Assembly (NCBI GenBank): GCA_034008185.1
Contig: CM067084.1
Coordinates: 2,747,385-2,811,384, forward strand
Direction of reading: 5' to 3'
Length of the DNA stretch: 64,000 nucleotides
From: Gorsachius magnificus
Lineage: Eukaryota > Chordata > Aves > Pelecaniformes > Ardeidae
Shown: in pieces, positions 23,818 through 38,800 of the stretch
Layout of the letters: each line of letters starts with the position of its first letter
Position numbering within the stretch: position 1 is the stretch's first letter
The notes under the pieces: generated by a model
Seen by the model: the letters and a program-made list of their open reading frames with translations, nothing else
Database searches by the model: none
What the model was told of the DNA's origin: nothing
Program-made: the position numbers and the translations under genes

Positions 23818-26800
23818 GTAAGGGGCTGCAACCATCCAAATGCCAGCTGACCCGTTCTGCGTGGCGGGAGAAATGTCAGATCACTCTGGAGGTGCCAGCC
23901 TTCCCCTGCTTTAACGCCCTACAATAGTTACATGTCAAAACGCTTGTTTGGGTCCTCCACGCTGTGTTACATGCAAAGGAACGGTGGGAGTAGCTGGGGT
24001 AATTGGTCCTGCATTCCCTGTGGAAGCAAAGCTCCTCTTGTATTGAGGGACAGAGAAAGAGGATGCAGCGTGGAGGAGCTGGCGGAGGTTGAGCTGGCTG
24101 CTTGTCTTTGTACCCCATGGTGGCAGCTGCCGTATCAACCTTCTGGGCTCAGCTGCCCCCCTGCAGCTCCCTTTGAACCTGAGGGTCTGATTCACAGCAG
24201 GATTTGGGGGAAGCAAGAGGGAGCAGTGAAACCCCATTTCGACTCCCAGGGTGCGTGTGGCTGCCCAGGGTCAGGCACAGTCTCCGTGCCCTTGCGCTTC
24301 TCATCGATGCGAGCCTGTGCAAGAAACACACAGACAAAACCCAGCAGGTGAAGCCTTTGTCTCCTTCACCACGCTACAGCCAGAGGCTTGGTGTTGAAAC
24401 AGCTTGCAGGCTGCCTGTGCTCCAAGGGCATTCTGGTCCCCAAAGGAAGCCCCTGAACTGGGTTTGGACCTCCCAGCACGAGCCCAGCTTCCAGTCACCC
24501 TTCATTTCAACGTGGAGCTGCATCCCCCTCAAACACGCAGATGGACGCTTTCCACTTTGATGAACAACAACAGAGCTGAGATTGTCTGTCTTTCAGTTTC
24601 TTCTGCCTTGCGATGGTTGTTGAGCTTTTGTTGTCTCCTGTTTATCTTTCTCTGTCTGAGTCTTCGTTAATGGCTACAGCTAATTGGCCATGGAATTGGT
24701 CTTGCATTAGCATCTGGATTACTGGGGTAGTACGCATGAATGACAGTGAAAATTAGTGTTTTGAAGGGGCACTGCCAATGTAATTATATGGCTTTATGAA
24801 GCAGGTTAAAATGTTTTCCAATATGACAGCATTAACGAGGAAATAATTTTGATTCTTACTGCTTTTCCCCATTATTATCACTGTGTATTGGTTAACTGAA
24901 ATATTGGGAATTTTTGTGCTGAAGAGGAAAAAAAAAGACTGCTGTCATGGCACACCTAACAGTGAGTGGGCTAGATAAGATGTTGTTGTTAATTTTAAAA
25001 AATTGGGTAAATGAAAAGGTGGCAAGTTTAAAGCTCATAAAGGGAAGTAGGTTTATAGTGCAAAATGAATCTGTGCAACTCCTTGACATGGGTCATCTTC
25101 AAGAGGAGGGGTTTAAGTGTTTCATAAAGGTCTGGCCATTTAAATGTTGAAAAGGATCATCAAGGGTCGTAGAAGAAAAAAAATCCCATCATCCTTCAAG
25201 CATAAAAAACCCACGGATGAGCAAGGTCAGAAATTGCCATCCCTCTCCATGATTTATTTCTTATCTCCTTATTATGAGATTTATGCTAATGTTGCTGATC
25301 TTGTTTACAGCGACAAGGCATAAACAAAACCAGCAGTCTTTGCAAAAAGCATACCCAGTGGTGTGCTAAACATTTGTATGTAAAACCTACTGCTGTGCAC
25401 GCCGAATGCTTTGAGTAGGTAGAAAATCAGCAAGCATTATTTCTGATGCGTGAACCAAAAGAAACCAGCAACCAAGAACAGTAGAACAGTTTCTCTACAG
25501 CAGGATCACAGTTAAATAGGGTTTAATGGGTTAAGGTTAATGAAATATTTAGTTTTGTTTCCCACCTCCTAAAAAACACGGCATTGAAGGAAACCTCCAA
25601 GTGAGAACCTTTCTTCGGTTTGAAAAATCAAAATGTTTCTTTTAGAAAACAGAGAAAGAAAACCTGTGACATTTCAAATTATTCTGGTTGCTTTTATCAT
25701 ACAAATAAAGAGGGGAAAGGTAAGACAATTTTTTGGCATTGCAGTGTCTTAATTTTTTATTATAACAAAACAAATTAACGACTCCCTTCTGAGCAGGAAT
25801 CCCTTAGACATTGGCCGTACCCTTTCAAAGTGGAAAGGGTTGGGTGTGTCTCCCGAGAAACACCTTCGCAGTATTTTGAAGAAGGTGACCTCGTGGATAA
25901 AATTTTTCTACATTTCACCTCCTGAAGCTGACATGTTCTTCTCTGGGTTTGGTTTTCTGTTTCCTCCCTCTCCAGCTACCATGCTCGCAGCAGTAAAATT
26001 GTTTGATCCTTTTTTGTTATTAGTTGTGGGAGGAAAATGCTGAGATCTGTGGTACTGCAGGTGGTGCCGGGGGCCCTCGCGTGCAGTTGCCATCAGTGAC
26101 AGACACCTTTGCAAAAATAAGATCCTCCAGCAGCTGATGCTGTCCTATTTTGGGGCACTGTGCCAGGCCTGGGGTGTTTAACGTACAGCTGGCAGGAACA
26201 TGAAAGCATCGCTTTGGAGAGTCCGCGGAGATGTTTGCAATGACAGGAGTCCATGATCCTCCCCAGTGTTGGCTGATCTCTTTACTGATGTGTTTTGTCC
26301 TTCGTCTGATGAGTTGCTGCCATCAGTGTCATCTTTTTCCCTGCTGCTGAACAGGACGTAGCACGGGGCCAGCTTGCTAAGCCCCTGGAACATGCAAAGC
26401 AAAGTGGTAGTAGCACCATCCGACTGCCCTGTGGTTGGAAGTGATCCGTAGTTTTCAGTTCATTTTCAAGTAGTGTATTCAAAAAAAAAAAAAAAAAAGG
26501 TGGTGATTATTAAGCCAAAGAAGTACAGTTAATGGATGCACATTGATTCTGCCTGCCAGCTGCGCTTCTGGTGTGGTGAAATGTTAGGCTGAGATCCATC
26601 CTTTACATGTAGAATACTTACCTGTTGAAAAAATTACATCTATACCACGTTTCTCAGAGGTCCTTCAGTGAGTAATCCTGGGTTTTGTCTTGAGTAAGTG
26701 CTTTCTAGTCTTTGTTCTGGTTTGAAAACTGGTTCAGCTGGGGAATTCCTAATTGTACTGTTAGGGGTGTAAATTCTCCTACTGTTGTGTTGACGGTAAA

Positions 26801-29800
26801 ATGTCAGATAGAGCAAACTGCTGTGCCACCTCTCAACAAAGGGGTCTGGTGCAGCAGCATTATGTATTTCACGTAATACATTTCCTCTCTAATGTGAGAA
26901 CACTGGGTCCAGCAAGGCCCCGTGTCTTTACCTTCATGTTGAAGTCTCTATTTCATGTCAACTGCTTACTGGATTCTTACATCTTTTTAGGGAGAAGTGC
27001 TCCAAATAGCCCCCAACAAGTGCTGCCCTGAGTGTGCGTCCCGAGCTGAAGGATTTTGCCAGCATGAAGGACAGATCCACAGCGTGAGTGCTTTGTCATG
27101 CTCCTCAGCAGTGGCAGTCCTTTCCATTTTTTAGCTCCCTCGTTTGGTTCGCGTCAGTGAAGGATGCTTGGCTGACGTGCGGGAGAAGAATAGTTCATTG
27201 GGCTTATATTCTGTCACTATCGGATGATGTGATATAACGGGAGTTTGGTCAGCAGGGTTTGCAAAAAGGGAACGTGTCGCTGGGCTTGGCTTAAGGGGAG
27301 AAAGTTTCCCATTTATTCATTCACTTTGCTGTTTCTGTGGATGATTGAGACAACATAGTAATGTTAGGAGGGGAGCAAAGCACAGCGAGCTTGACATATT
27401 AGCTATCCTGAAAGAAGGCTTTTCTCTGAGCAGCTGCCTATGCCGGTCAAGATTGATTGCTGTTGTGTGACCTGGGATATGTATTTTGTAATCCCAAATT
27501 ATCCCAGGATGTGGTTTCACCTAGCGTGGCTGAAAGGCCAAAGCAATAAGAATAAGTGTCTACAGATAAGAGAAAAAAAAAACACGATTACTGGGTAGTA
27601 GTTAATGAATCACGTCGAACAATAGGCAAATGTAGAAAAATGGCTACAGTGAGCCCAAGTCCTACGTCTGGTCTCTTGCAGACTTCTCTGTTTGACAAGA
27701 GGCAAGTCAGGTCCAAGTCTTAAGAAATATGCTACAATGCCCAGATATATTTGAGTATCTGGACCTTACACTGTGCACCTGAGATGGATGTTGTAACTGT
27801 CTGCTTCAGCGTGACCAGCATGAATCTGTTACGAGCTAGACAAAGACTGGAATAGGAGGCATAGCAGCACATCCATCCTCTTCCCATATTTCTTTGTGCC
27901 TGTGATTTGGGTGATACACATTATATTTCTTCTTGTTGCTGCATTTTGCTGTGTTGTATTCTTGCAGCAGCTTTTTGTCTTTTGGCTTTCTGTAAGCCTG
28001 TTCTTTGGGCTGCAAGTCAGGTGAATAGGTAGGCATCCCCGCAGGAATTACAGGCGTATTGGTACCTATGGTCACCACTGTGAGGTGGTCGTTAAACAAT
28101 GTTTTTGTCAGTGCAAAGTCTCATCCTGATGGTTGCCACAGAATTTCCCGAAGGAAGACGTTTTCTCTTTTGTCAGTAAGCCACTGTGATGCTTTGTCAC
28201 TTGACCTCCATTCTACAGGTTTCCAGCTAGCAGCACTGGTAGCTTCATCAAAGAAAATTGGCAAGAGCTTTTTTACTCCCTGCCTAATTCCATGTTGCAT
28301 GTTTTGTAAGAATTGACATTCTCTATTTGTTGGAGAGTGTTGCAATACACCAACATGTTTCTTCTCGGGGCCAATTTTTCCTCACCATGCCTCAGGGTAG
28401 AGATATTTGATTCTGCATTTAAGGAATAAGCAAATCTAATGAGATTTTATTCATAGTGAAGCGCATTAATTACGTGGGGCAGGCGGTGTTCACCTGCCTG
28501 GTCAGATGTTTGTTGGGACCCATGTTGAATATTTCTCTAAAGAAAATATGTCTCTAAATTTAGAGTTTGCCCTACAGAAGCTGTAGTGGAGAGGGGTTGT
28601 ATCGCATAGCCTGGGTCTTTTGCAGTGGGTTGTTGCTGGATGCCACTCTGCAACAGGAAGGAAAATCAGGCTGATCTCCAGGTTTGCTACTTTACCGGCA
28701 TTAATTTACTTTTTGCCCCAACAGTGCAGCCAGGAGGAAGGGCTACAATGTGCAAAGACTGACCGGGCCTGCAAAAGAGTAAAGTTAATACTAGCATAGG
28801 GGGTCTTAAAAGGGAGAAGGTATATTTACAGGTCTCATTGGCAGCTGGATTCATGCACGTGTTTTCTGTGCCTTTGGTTGTGTTGTGCACTGCAGCACGG
28901 CACACAGTGGACCAGCTCTGGATGTGTCCAGTGCTCCTGTGCCCACGGGAAGGTGAACTGCACTCCCACAGCCTGCCCACCCCTCACTTGTGGACGAGGG
29001 GAGCTGCAATACACTGCTCAGGGATCCTGCTGTCCCAAATGTGTGGGCCGTGGCGGTGAGTATGGCATGTGAATGGGGCACTGTCCGGCTTCATTGATCT
29101 GAGCAGTAGGTCACTGGAAATCTCCTTTTAGTCCCAAATCTGGAAAGCTTTTCTTTTCTTGTTCAGTTCTGTTGGGAAGACAGTGGCATCAAGTGTCTCT
29201 TAATTCTCTTTCTGTCCTGCTACCGTATTTACATTTTTAACGGCTCTACCCATAGCCCAAGAGGAAGCGATGAGCTTTAAGCAGTGAGCAGATGTGCCTA
29301 ATATGCCCTTATTTTGGAGATTAAAATCTGGAAAAAAAGGTGCAGCTGTTTCCTATGTACTGAGGGTACCTTTGGCACTTGCAAACTGGGACTGCAGGTT
29401 CCAAAAATGCCTGAGCTATTGGATACCTTTTCTCATAGAAGTCCAGTGGGAGAAGTGCACCCAGAGCTCTTCATTCACAAGTCTAAAGCCCTTGAAAACC
29501 GGTGGAATTGTTACTGCTTTGACAAACCGTAATTTTGAATTCTGAGGTGCACAAAATCTGTGTTTTAATTATGGGTGACGGAAAGGGATTAAAGGGCATT
29601 GGAAAAGAAAATCACCCATTGTTTTCATATCTCTTAGGGCCTTGCTCCTTTGATGGACACTTGTTCCAGGATGGTGAGGACTGGCGCCTTGGTCGGTGCT
29701 CCAAATGTGTCTGCAGGGACAGCGCGACTCACTGCTTCACAGCTTCCTGCCAGCCTCTGCTCTGCAGCCAGGTCAGCACCCCTCAACCTTATGGGGACAT

Positions 29801-32800
29801 CACTCATGACTGTTGTCTCTCCCTTGTGGAGGTCCCTTTCTCATGCAGATGTACAAATTAGCACTGTGTGACAAGTGGGTGATTTGGAAAAGGGAGTTCT
29901 GATGTGTGGAAATGATGTGGAGCGATGGTTAAGTCAGTCAGTATACACGTGCTGCCTGTCTCTTCCCTAATACCGTCTTTCCCCACCGTTTTCCTGTTAC
30001 CATGCCTTTGCTGGCTGATTAAGCACAAGTACTGTCTAAAGAAACTGCTTTTTGTTTTATACTAAAAAAACTATGTAGGGTTGATCAGGAAATTTTTTTT
30101 ATTTCTGTGAGGGAAGGAGTGAAAACACAAGATTTTTAATGGGCGTTTATCTTCACAAATTGCAGTGTTTGGTTTGCAGCTGAGCAGTTTGGTTTGCAGG
30201 TCTTGTTTGCTTTTTTTTTTTTTTGGCAAGAACTCTAGAAATACAGTTGAAAGTAGTCAAACGCAGATGAAATCCCCTTTTTGACTTAAAGAGTTTAGAA
30301 ATACAAGACTGCTTCAGCTGAAAGAGAACTCTCAGAGCCCTATTCCTTACGTGTGCTTGTGTTTAGAAATCAACAAAACCAGTAAGGGAAGTTAGGCAAG
30401 CTCAAGTAGTGACTCGCAATTTCAGGCCAGTTGAGAGAACTGAGACGTTTCTGTCTCCAAGGTCTTCACTGTGGATGAATGATGAGTTCTCAGCACGTGT
30501 GCAGTGACCACCAAAACACTACAAGATTATATACAGTAACACAGGCGTTAGGAAAGGTGGCAAACTGTACACACTACTCCACGCTCTGTACAAGTGACTC
30601 AGTTTTTGGAATTCTCTTTATTATATTGGAAATGCTTAAAGGTGTGACTCTGCTCTTTGGATTTCTTTTTTTTTTTTACCAGTTTTCTTGGGCACCTTGA
30701 TGTATTCCTTTACAATAGCATGCCATGCTAAGGAAATGCTGGAACTGGCTCCCTGGAAATCCCGCTTTCTGACCTTGACTTTATGTTTTAGGAGCTGCTG
30801 CTTCCCAAATATTTTTTAATTTATTACCACGCCCCGATCCAGAAGCTCTCTTGAAATGCATGCTCTGGCTGAGTACGCTTCCTTGTAGCACTGAGAAAAA
30901 CAAAAGCATGGTCATAAACCTTTTTTCCTGTTGATGCTTACCCAGCTTTCTATTACTGGACCAGATGTTTGTGCAATTAACACCTTTTTCTTTTTTTAAT
31001 AGAAGGAAAGCCCACCTGTTTCTGTGCATGCTAATTCTGTTTTGCTTTGTCCTGAGATACTCAATTAGTATTCATTGACTAAGTACTGTGCATTAAACCA
31101 AATTTATGCCTGCTTTAGATTCCTCCTTTCCCACTCCAAATGGACTGATGTTACCCACTGACTGATTGCACTAATGTTTAGTCAGCTAATCATTAGGATT
31201 TAATTTGTGGAAACAGAAATGAGTGTGTTGTTGCTGTGATGTATCTGAGAATAATTGGCTGACAGCATCCAAATTAATGCAGCAGGAAACTAATTCTGAT
31301 GGCGTTCCAGCTATTTCCTACCAAAGGTGCCCGCTGGAAGGGACCTTGGCAGGATGGGCAAGGATACTGTTCTGCTCTCAATCATACCTAACATTTTCCT
31401 GCATGTGCTTTTATCTCTGTCACTTTCTTCATTCTCCACTACCTGTCAAAAGCAAGTACATAAATTCTCCCAGTATTAAACTCTCATCTTGCATCTTTCA
31501 GTTAACTGTGCCCTTCCCTGGGCACTGAGGGAGAAGAACTTCAAAAATGCTTGCAGGAGTGCACCTGAATGTCTCACGACATATCCTACCAAAATCCATG
31601 GAAGAGTTCTTTTAACTCTGCTGGGAAATCTATCGTGGATAACTTTTATACAAAAGTCTTCCACTCTTTCTTTGAAAGCTAGTGATTTGACTAACAAAGC
31701 AGGTGAGATAATGGTGCTTGGCATTTCTACACTGCTTTCAGTCCACAAGTCAGTCTTCCAGTCATCCTGACGTGGCTGGAGGGAGGTGCTGGTGAAAAAT
31801 ACGATTCCAGATCGTTGGGTGTACGTGAAATTGTGGCAGGAGCATTACAGACACACTTTGGATGGATGGAGTTGAGCCATGCAGGGACCATTATGTTGAT
31901 GTGAAATGCCAACCTATTCCAGTGTGATTTAAATCAGTCACGAAAAAGTTTAAATTAGGATAATCCAGTTTTAAGCGTTATTTAACACCTGTACAGACAG
32001 TTATGCTGTATGGATTTAACTAAAACAGTGCAAATGCCTAAGAGATGGCAAGCATAAATCACACATTCAAAGCCTCAACATGTGGCAGTACCAGGAAAAA
32101 AATCTCTTCTCTCCTCCGTCTCATGCTTTAGTGTGTTTCTCGACATAGCTTTCTATATACTTTTTTTTTTCCTCTGTATATTTGTATACCTGAATATATG
32201 CACTTTATCGTGCATGTGTGCGTGTGCATGCATGTGTCTCTTGATCTGCATCTGTATACCTATCTATGTATTTGGACCTCAATTGCCATGCAAAGAAGCC
32301 CAGAAAAATGAGATGAAGGAAATATCTTTCTAGCTTTCTCCACTGATCTCATGCTGTGAAGACTGCCCCCAGATATTGGAGCGAAAATGAAGCCTTGAGC
32401 GACTGTGGGTTATCGCACAGATGCTAAATGCCTGGAATTCCAGGCGGTGATACTGAGCCCCATGTTAACTGTTCATGCTCTTATTTTACTTGTCTCTCCC
32501 ACTTTCTATTTAGGATGAAGTTATGGTTATGTCTCCTGGAAAATGCTGCCCAGAATGTGTTCCAAAGCCCTGCTTGGTGTCGGGAAGAGTGTACCAGGTA
32601 ACCTTTGACGAGCCACACCAAAAGGCAGTTGTTCACAAGTTCTGGCACATCTCTCTTTCCCTTCTCCGTGACATCTGACTTTCTGCCAGCGCTGATAGCT
32701 TAGTACAACCATTGCTTTTTTCTTCCTGGAAAGCCAAAAGAGTTGAAAGAAATTAGGACTAGATAAGAATTTGCTGGCAAGCAGAAAGGAAGTTTGCAGG

Positions 32801-35800
32801 GTGAAGCAGATCAGGCACTTTCTTTTCACACTTTTTTGAAGGAGGAAAGCAGAAAGCACTGGTGAAGGTCAAAGTATTTATAGCTTTCATTATATCATCT
32901 GGAATTAGTTTAATGCATTATTTAATGAATGTAAGTATGTGGGATTTTCTGTTAATGATTATGTTTTGCTAATAATAGTAAAGGCCTCACCAATGTCAGT
33001 GGCTTGCAATTAATGAGAAATACACACCACAGTGTCATCTAGACCTCATACCTCTTCTTTCTGTTTGCTGATCATGCAAGATAATCATTTTTTAAGAAAA
33101 GTTTATTAAAGAGGCATCATATTCCATAAGCAGCACAGATTTCTGGAAAGAATCAGGTTATTTATGAAGAGTGTTTAACAATTGTGTACGTGTTCTTTTT
33201 GAACAGCATGGCGAACAGTGGAAAAAAACCACCTGCACTGCATGTGCATGTCACAGAGGAGAAGTCAGATGTGTAAGAGAGACCTGTGACTCTGTTACCT
33301 GTGAGAAGGTAGTTAAAAATCATTCACCTCTGATACCCTGGCTGCACGTATCACTGTGCCCGTGCCAACGGGTTCAGACAGTCCTGCTCAATGGTCGCTG
33401 ATGTTTTGTAGGGGGAGAGCAAAGTGCAGCGTCCTGGGAAGTGCTGTGAGGAGTGTGTGTCTTCCAAGGGAAGCTGCTTGTATGACGGCACCGTCAGGTA
33501 CCACAGTGAGATGTGGAATAGCACCCGCTGTGACTTCTGTGTGTGTGATGAAGGGCAAGTCACTTGCCAGGAAGCAGAGTGTGCCAGAGTGGAGTGTGCC
33601 AAGGTAAAAAAGGTTTTCTTCTTTCAAGACATATCTGTCAAGTCTTGTGATTTTTTTCTCCCCCTTTTTTCTTTTTTCTCGACTGACATCTTGAGACAGT
33701 CAAAGAACCTGCCCTTCTCTTGGGACTTGTTTTGTGAAATTACCTTGAGAACACTTCACAGTGAAAGGAGAGTAAACTTTGGATTTTCCATGCAAGGCTG
33801 GCTGCTCAGTGGGCTTGCATTGTGAAGCAAGCCAGTGTGAATTAGACAGTAGTTTAATTTGGATTCCCTCCCACGCTGTTGTCTGCTTGCTGTAATGGAA
33901 GGTCAGACACCCAGAGGTTTCATTCACCACTGGCTTTACCAGGAGCTTAATGTGGGGAGAGAGGTACAGGTCAGAGATAGTTAAAAGCTTAAGAAATGTT
34001 CCTTTTATCTTCATTCTGTATGCTACAGGGGGCTTCAGTAAGGTAGTTGGATATGGAAGTCTCCGCTCTATTTTTCTCCATTTTTTCCACGCCATTCTTG
34101 GCATGGAAGTGAAGCCAGTAAGGTATTTTATTCCCAGTGCTGTTTATTCCAAAACTAAATCCCTGCCCGCCAGGTTATGCTACATTTGCTTTATAGTGGA
34201 CGTGCAAAATGCATTAGATAGGGTAGAATGTTTCATACACAGACGCAGATACACACATGCACGCGAATATGTTTTGAATTGCCTTTTTGCAGTAGGGTAA
34301 GACTTCTGTGTTGTTTATCACTGCATCTGTTTTAATTGGCAGGCTAATATCTGCTTTATACCTGCTACTCCACAGTGCCAGTGAAGAGAAGAGAAGAAAT
34401 GGTAGCCTTCTGAGTTTTCTCTCTCAGTGGCAATGCTTTTCTGGCGACTGCCTGCATGCTAAATCTTGGGTAGCAGCACCCTTGTGCTGTGTCTGAAGTC
34501 CAGCCAAAAGCTGGACATAACGGATTCACTGGATTAGATTGTTTTAACGACCGTTCAAAAAAGTGAGAATCCACACATGGAGTCCCAAGTGATGATCATG
34601 AAGAGAGGATGTATGTAGGAATAAAAGCATATGCTTGTTCATCAGAGATTGTGCCTTTTAAATAGCAAAAATGCATTGAGTGTGGGACCCAAACTCTTGT
34701 CACTGGTGTAGTACTGCTGGCGATCATCTGACCTTAAACTGTATGGAGAGATTTTGCTGTGTGGAGAGTCGTGGTTGTCATAAAATCTTGGGCACTTGCA
34801 CCTGTTTCAGTCAGCTTCCTGCCTGCTTATGGCTGTAAATTGGATCATTTACACTAATGATGATGGCACGCTGTCATGGCTCAGTAGGGAGAATTGTTTA
34901 ATATTCATGCTCATATCTTGGGTACTGACAAAGAATCCATTATTCAGAAAAGCCAGGGCTATTTTACAGAACAATAGCTGAAGATGGTAACACGTAGCGT
35001 TCAAAACTGGGGGTTCAAAAGTGTGCAGCATTATCACTCACACAGCAATTTTTCAAACTCAGGCTCTCAGAGGTATCCACCCATCCAAAAGCCCGAGCAT
35101 CTAAAAAAGGGATATTATTTGTCAGAGCATGAACCGCTGCAATTTTGCATTGAATGAAGTGTGGTTGCTAGGAGGACAGAAGGAGGAAGGCAGTGTCCTT
35201 TGCTGTAGACAAGAGTTATGGTCCCACTTGATAAAAGATATTTGCCCTAGGATTTATTATTCTGCATGGCTTCCCTTAGGATAAACTAGTTTCCTCAAGT
35301 CATGTTCAGTCATGGTTTATCTCCATAGTACAAGGTGCACATTAATTAGTTACAAAAAAATATTTTCTCAAAAAGCATATGTAATATTTCCTTTTTCCTT
35401 TTTGAGTTGCAGGTCTGCTTTTTAGGCACCTGCATCAATAAATCAGGGCTGATGTGAAGCTAGGAGCATTTGGATTCATCTCTTCATTAAGGCACTATTG
35501 CTTTTCTGGTCACATCATCCTATTTAAAGTGTAATGAGGCCACAGATATGAACTGCAAATCCTAGACAGCTCGACATAGTATAGCAGCATTACATGAGGG
35601 TAGGGTAGAGGTTTAGCTTGCAAACCCTTTCAAACAAATTTGTCCAGCAACTGCCAAATGAAAGTGTCTGTGGTGACTCTGACCTAATCTTCAAAACGCC
35701 ATTTTCAGCAGGTTACCGATGGGCTAGGAATACAAGTTACGTGGCAGACTGGGTTAGCTATGGATGTTGAAGTGGATGAGCTCAACCAAAACCACTCAAA

Positions 35801-38800
35801 CCATCAGAGCATCAAATAATCCTGCTGGACCTCTTGCCAGCACCCCAGCTAAGTAAGCACGCTCGTGACGATGTTCAGAGGAGGATGGGTCATGGGTGCT
35901 AGTAGGGGATGCTGCAGCCTACCTGAGTAGGCTGGTGATGAAATATTTCTGCTAGCAGCCCTAGAAAACTACAGGATCAGTAAGACAGAGCTTGCAGGGT
36001 GCTGCATGGCTACTGTACAGCCAGCAAGCTGCAGAAGTCTTTCTGATATTTAGAAGAAATGGAGAGAGTTACGGACAATGCATGTGGATGTAGGTGTGTA
36101 CGTGTTTGAGAGAGATTGCATTTCTCTTTTCTGCCTCCCAGCCCATCACTACCTTTCAGTGTTCTCAACCAGGAATATGATGAATCTCTCTTCAGCAAAG
36201 CCACAAGTTATCTCACATCGCCTCTCCTTTTTCTGAGTCCTGGCAGAGCAGCACGGTTGCATTTTTTTTTGGCTTGGGCGAGCCATGTTCCATGTTCTCA
36301 GTTTTCCTATAGTGTGTGTTTATGTACGTGGGTGGGGACGTGGGCAGGGATGGCGTTGGGAGAGTTTACAGTACATAGTAGTGACATGAGATCCAACCAC
36401 TGCCAATGGCATTTTGAAGTAATGATTTAAGAGCAAAACCATACAGAACGAGCAGAGAGAGATTTAGGCTGCGTGTGGTCCTTGATGACTAAGAACCATA
36501 TGGTTTCTCTTCTCTTACCCGTCCTCAGAAATGCGTGAGGGCTGGCTTAGTTGTTCTACTTTGGTGAAACTAACAGCGACCGGTGCTGTTACTGCCCAAT
36601 CTACGTCTAAAGTAATTCACATACTCAAATTGGTGAGCGTGCCAATGTGGCACAGTGAAAAATATCCTGGAGCGACTGCTGGTGTAACTGATGCCCGGCT
36701 GGTGTAAATCAGCAAAGCTATTTGGTAAACTTGGCGCTCAGCTGAATTTTGTGAGCTATCAGCAGAAAGCAGCAACATGCTGAAATAGAAACCAGTGTGA
36801 GCCATGTGATTTCGTTGGGTATGGGAGCCCCTTAACGAACGATCATGACTTCTGTGTTTGTCGCAGGTAAGTAATCGGCCTGATTGCCAAGTTGGGAGGA
36901 TGACGTACGCCTACTGAGATTTGGAATGGGTGTTAACACATAAAAGGACATTTAATGGGCATAGATTAAACGAGTGCTCAGTGCAGATCGGCCCCAAATC
37001 TTAGTCATTTATTTGTAACTTTCTAATTGTAGTGGGTTTGTATACATATGTCCTTTTTCTGATGAGTCTGTATTACCTTGCCTTTGTTTATAGTGTGTGA
37101 GAATCTGGTCCAGAAGAGCTACTCAGGTCAGGAAATTGAAGCTGTTTCTTTTGACCTGTGTCCTGGTTCCCTAGGACGAGAGCCTCCCTCTTTTTCTAAA
37201 TATTCAGCTTCCACTTGGGCACAGAAAGCTGTGACAAATTGGGGCACTTTGTTCCCTTCTCCTGCTGCTAAATTCTTATCTTCAAACCGAAGTTATTTAA
37301 GTGGATTCTGTGGAGTTGCACAGTTGTAACAAAGAACAGGGTTTTTCCATCTGGGATAAATAAAGCATGCACTTTGAAATTCTCTTGGGGAAAAAGTCGA
37401 ACATTCAAAATGAAGGTAAGCTTCTATGCATTGAAATCGTGACAGCAGTCAAGTAAAACCCTAGTGATTCATAATAAAACCACGGCATTCCTATTCTCTG
37501 TACTTCCAGTGGATTATATTGGGGGGTTCTTTCTCTGCGAGATTTGGGGATGAAATTATGGCCTTATCGCTGAATTCCCCAGCCTTTTCTGAGGTTTGTC
37601 CTGCAACTGCAGTATTCGCTAAGCACATTTTTCAAACTGTACCTACAAAGATGAAGTAGGATAGAGAGAAGATAAGGTGAAATTAGATACTGAAGATTGC
37701 ATTCCAGGGCAAGAGGTGTTCTGCCTCTGCATTCCACTGTATTTTTGGTGGTGTTGATTCCGTTTGAATTGCTGCAACCTTTCTCTTCGCAGGGTGAAGA
37801 ATTAATTCACTTAGATGGGAAGTGCTGTCCTGAATGTATTTCAAGGAATAGTTACTGTGTTTACAAAGAACATACCAAAGCTGTGAGTATCCTGGTACTT
37901 TGGAGCACGTAGTTGTGAGTTCTGCTCACAAAGGTTTGGAGTAATTGGCTCTCCCTCTCCAGTTCCGAGAAGGATATTATTTGCAAGTGTAGCAGAAAAA
38001 TAATCCATTAATATTGTCTCTGAATTGCTCTTCCAGTTTACAGAATGCACTTGTTTATAATGTGTGCATCTGCTGCCAAGCTTAAGTTTGCCTTGATTTC
38101 CTTTGTGCAGTATAATCATTCGTTTCCCTTTAATATACATACTCACAGGTTTCCTGCACGTCTCACGGAGTTAGAGATGCCTGACTTTAATCCTATAAAG
38201 TAGAGGCTACCTAGCTGGGGCAATGTATAGCTTTCTGCCTATGTTTCCTGCTGATTATAATTTTTACTGCAACAGGAGTCCATAATTTTATGTATATTTT
38301 CAAGGAACTTTCCTTCTTAAGTTAAACAGAAAGGAAAAGTTAAGTATCTTGGTTTAAATATGCCAGTTGTGGACTTTTCATTGCTCTGGCAGATGAGGAC
38401 TGGAGCTAATCGCTGCTGTTTGCCCACAGATGTGAGAAATGGGAAGTTTAATGCTGTTTTGGTTTGGTTTTAATGCTCATACTTCACTTTCCTTCCTCAG
38501 ATCTCTTTCTCTCTGACCCAAGTGAGGTAAAACGTATTAAGGTGTCAGGTTTATTCCAGTTTGTGCTTTATCTCTTTTAAGAGATGAACTGGCACAGAAG
38601 CTTCCCAGGCATTTAAAATGCTTGCTCTCTCTTCTCTGCTTTTTGACTTCCTCACGTGGTGCCAGCAGAGGCTCAGCCGCTGAGGACAACTTCGGTGGCC
38701 TCTTGAGCAGACCGAGGGATGCAGATCGCAGGAGGGGAACAGTGGGTGCAAGATCTCTCCCCTCCATCGACTAGTCAAGGTAGAGAGGTGTCAGCTGCGA

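Noticed and set aside
27836..28370. Minus-strand frame of about 177 codons with a single stop, perhaps a decayed gene
   Set aside because: A frame of this length with one stop is expected by chance a few times in a window of this size, and no family was recognised.
29314..29532. Cys-containing ORF between the VWC 2 and VWC 3 exons
   Set aside because: The flanking exons already join in phase and match the human order without extra residues; the ORF lacks suitable splice borders.
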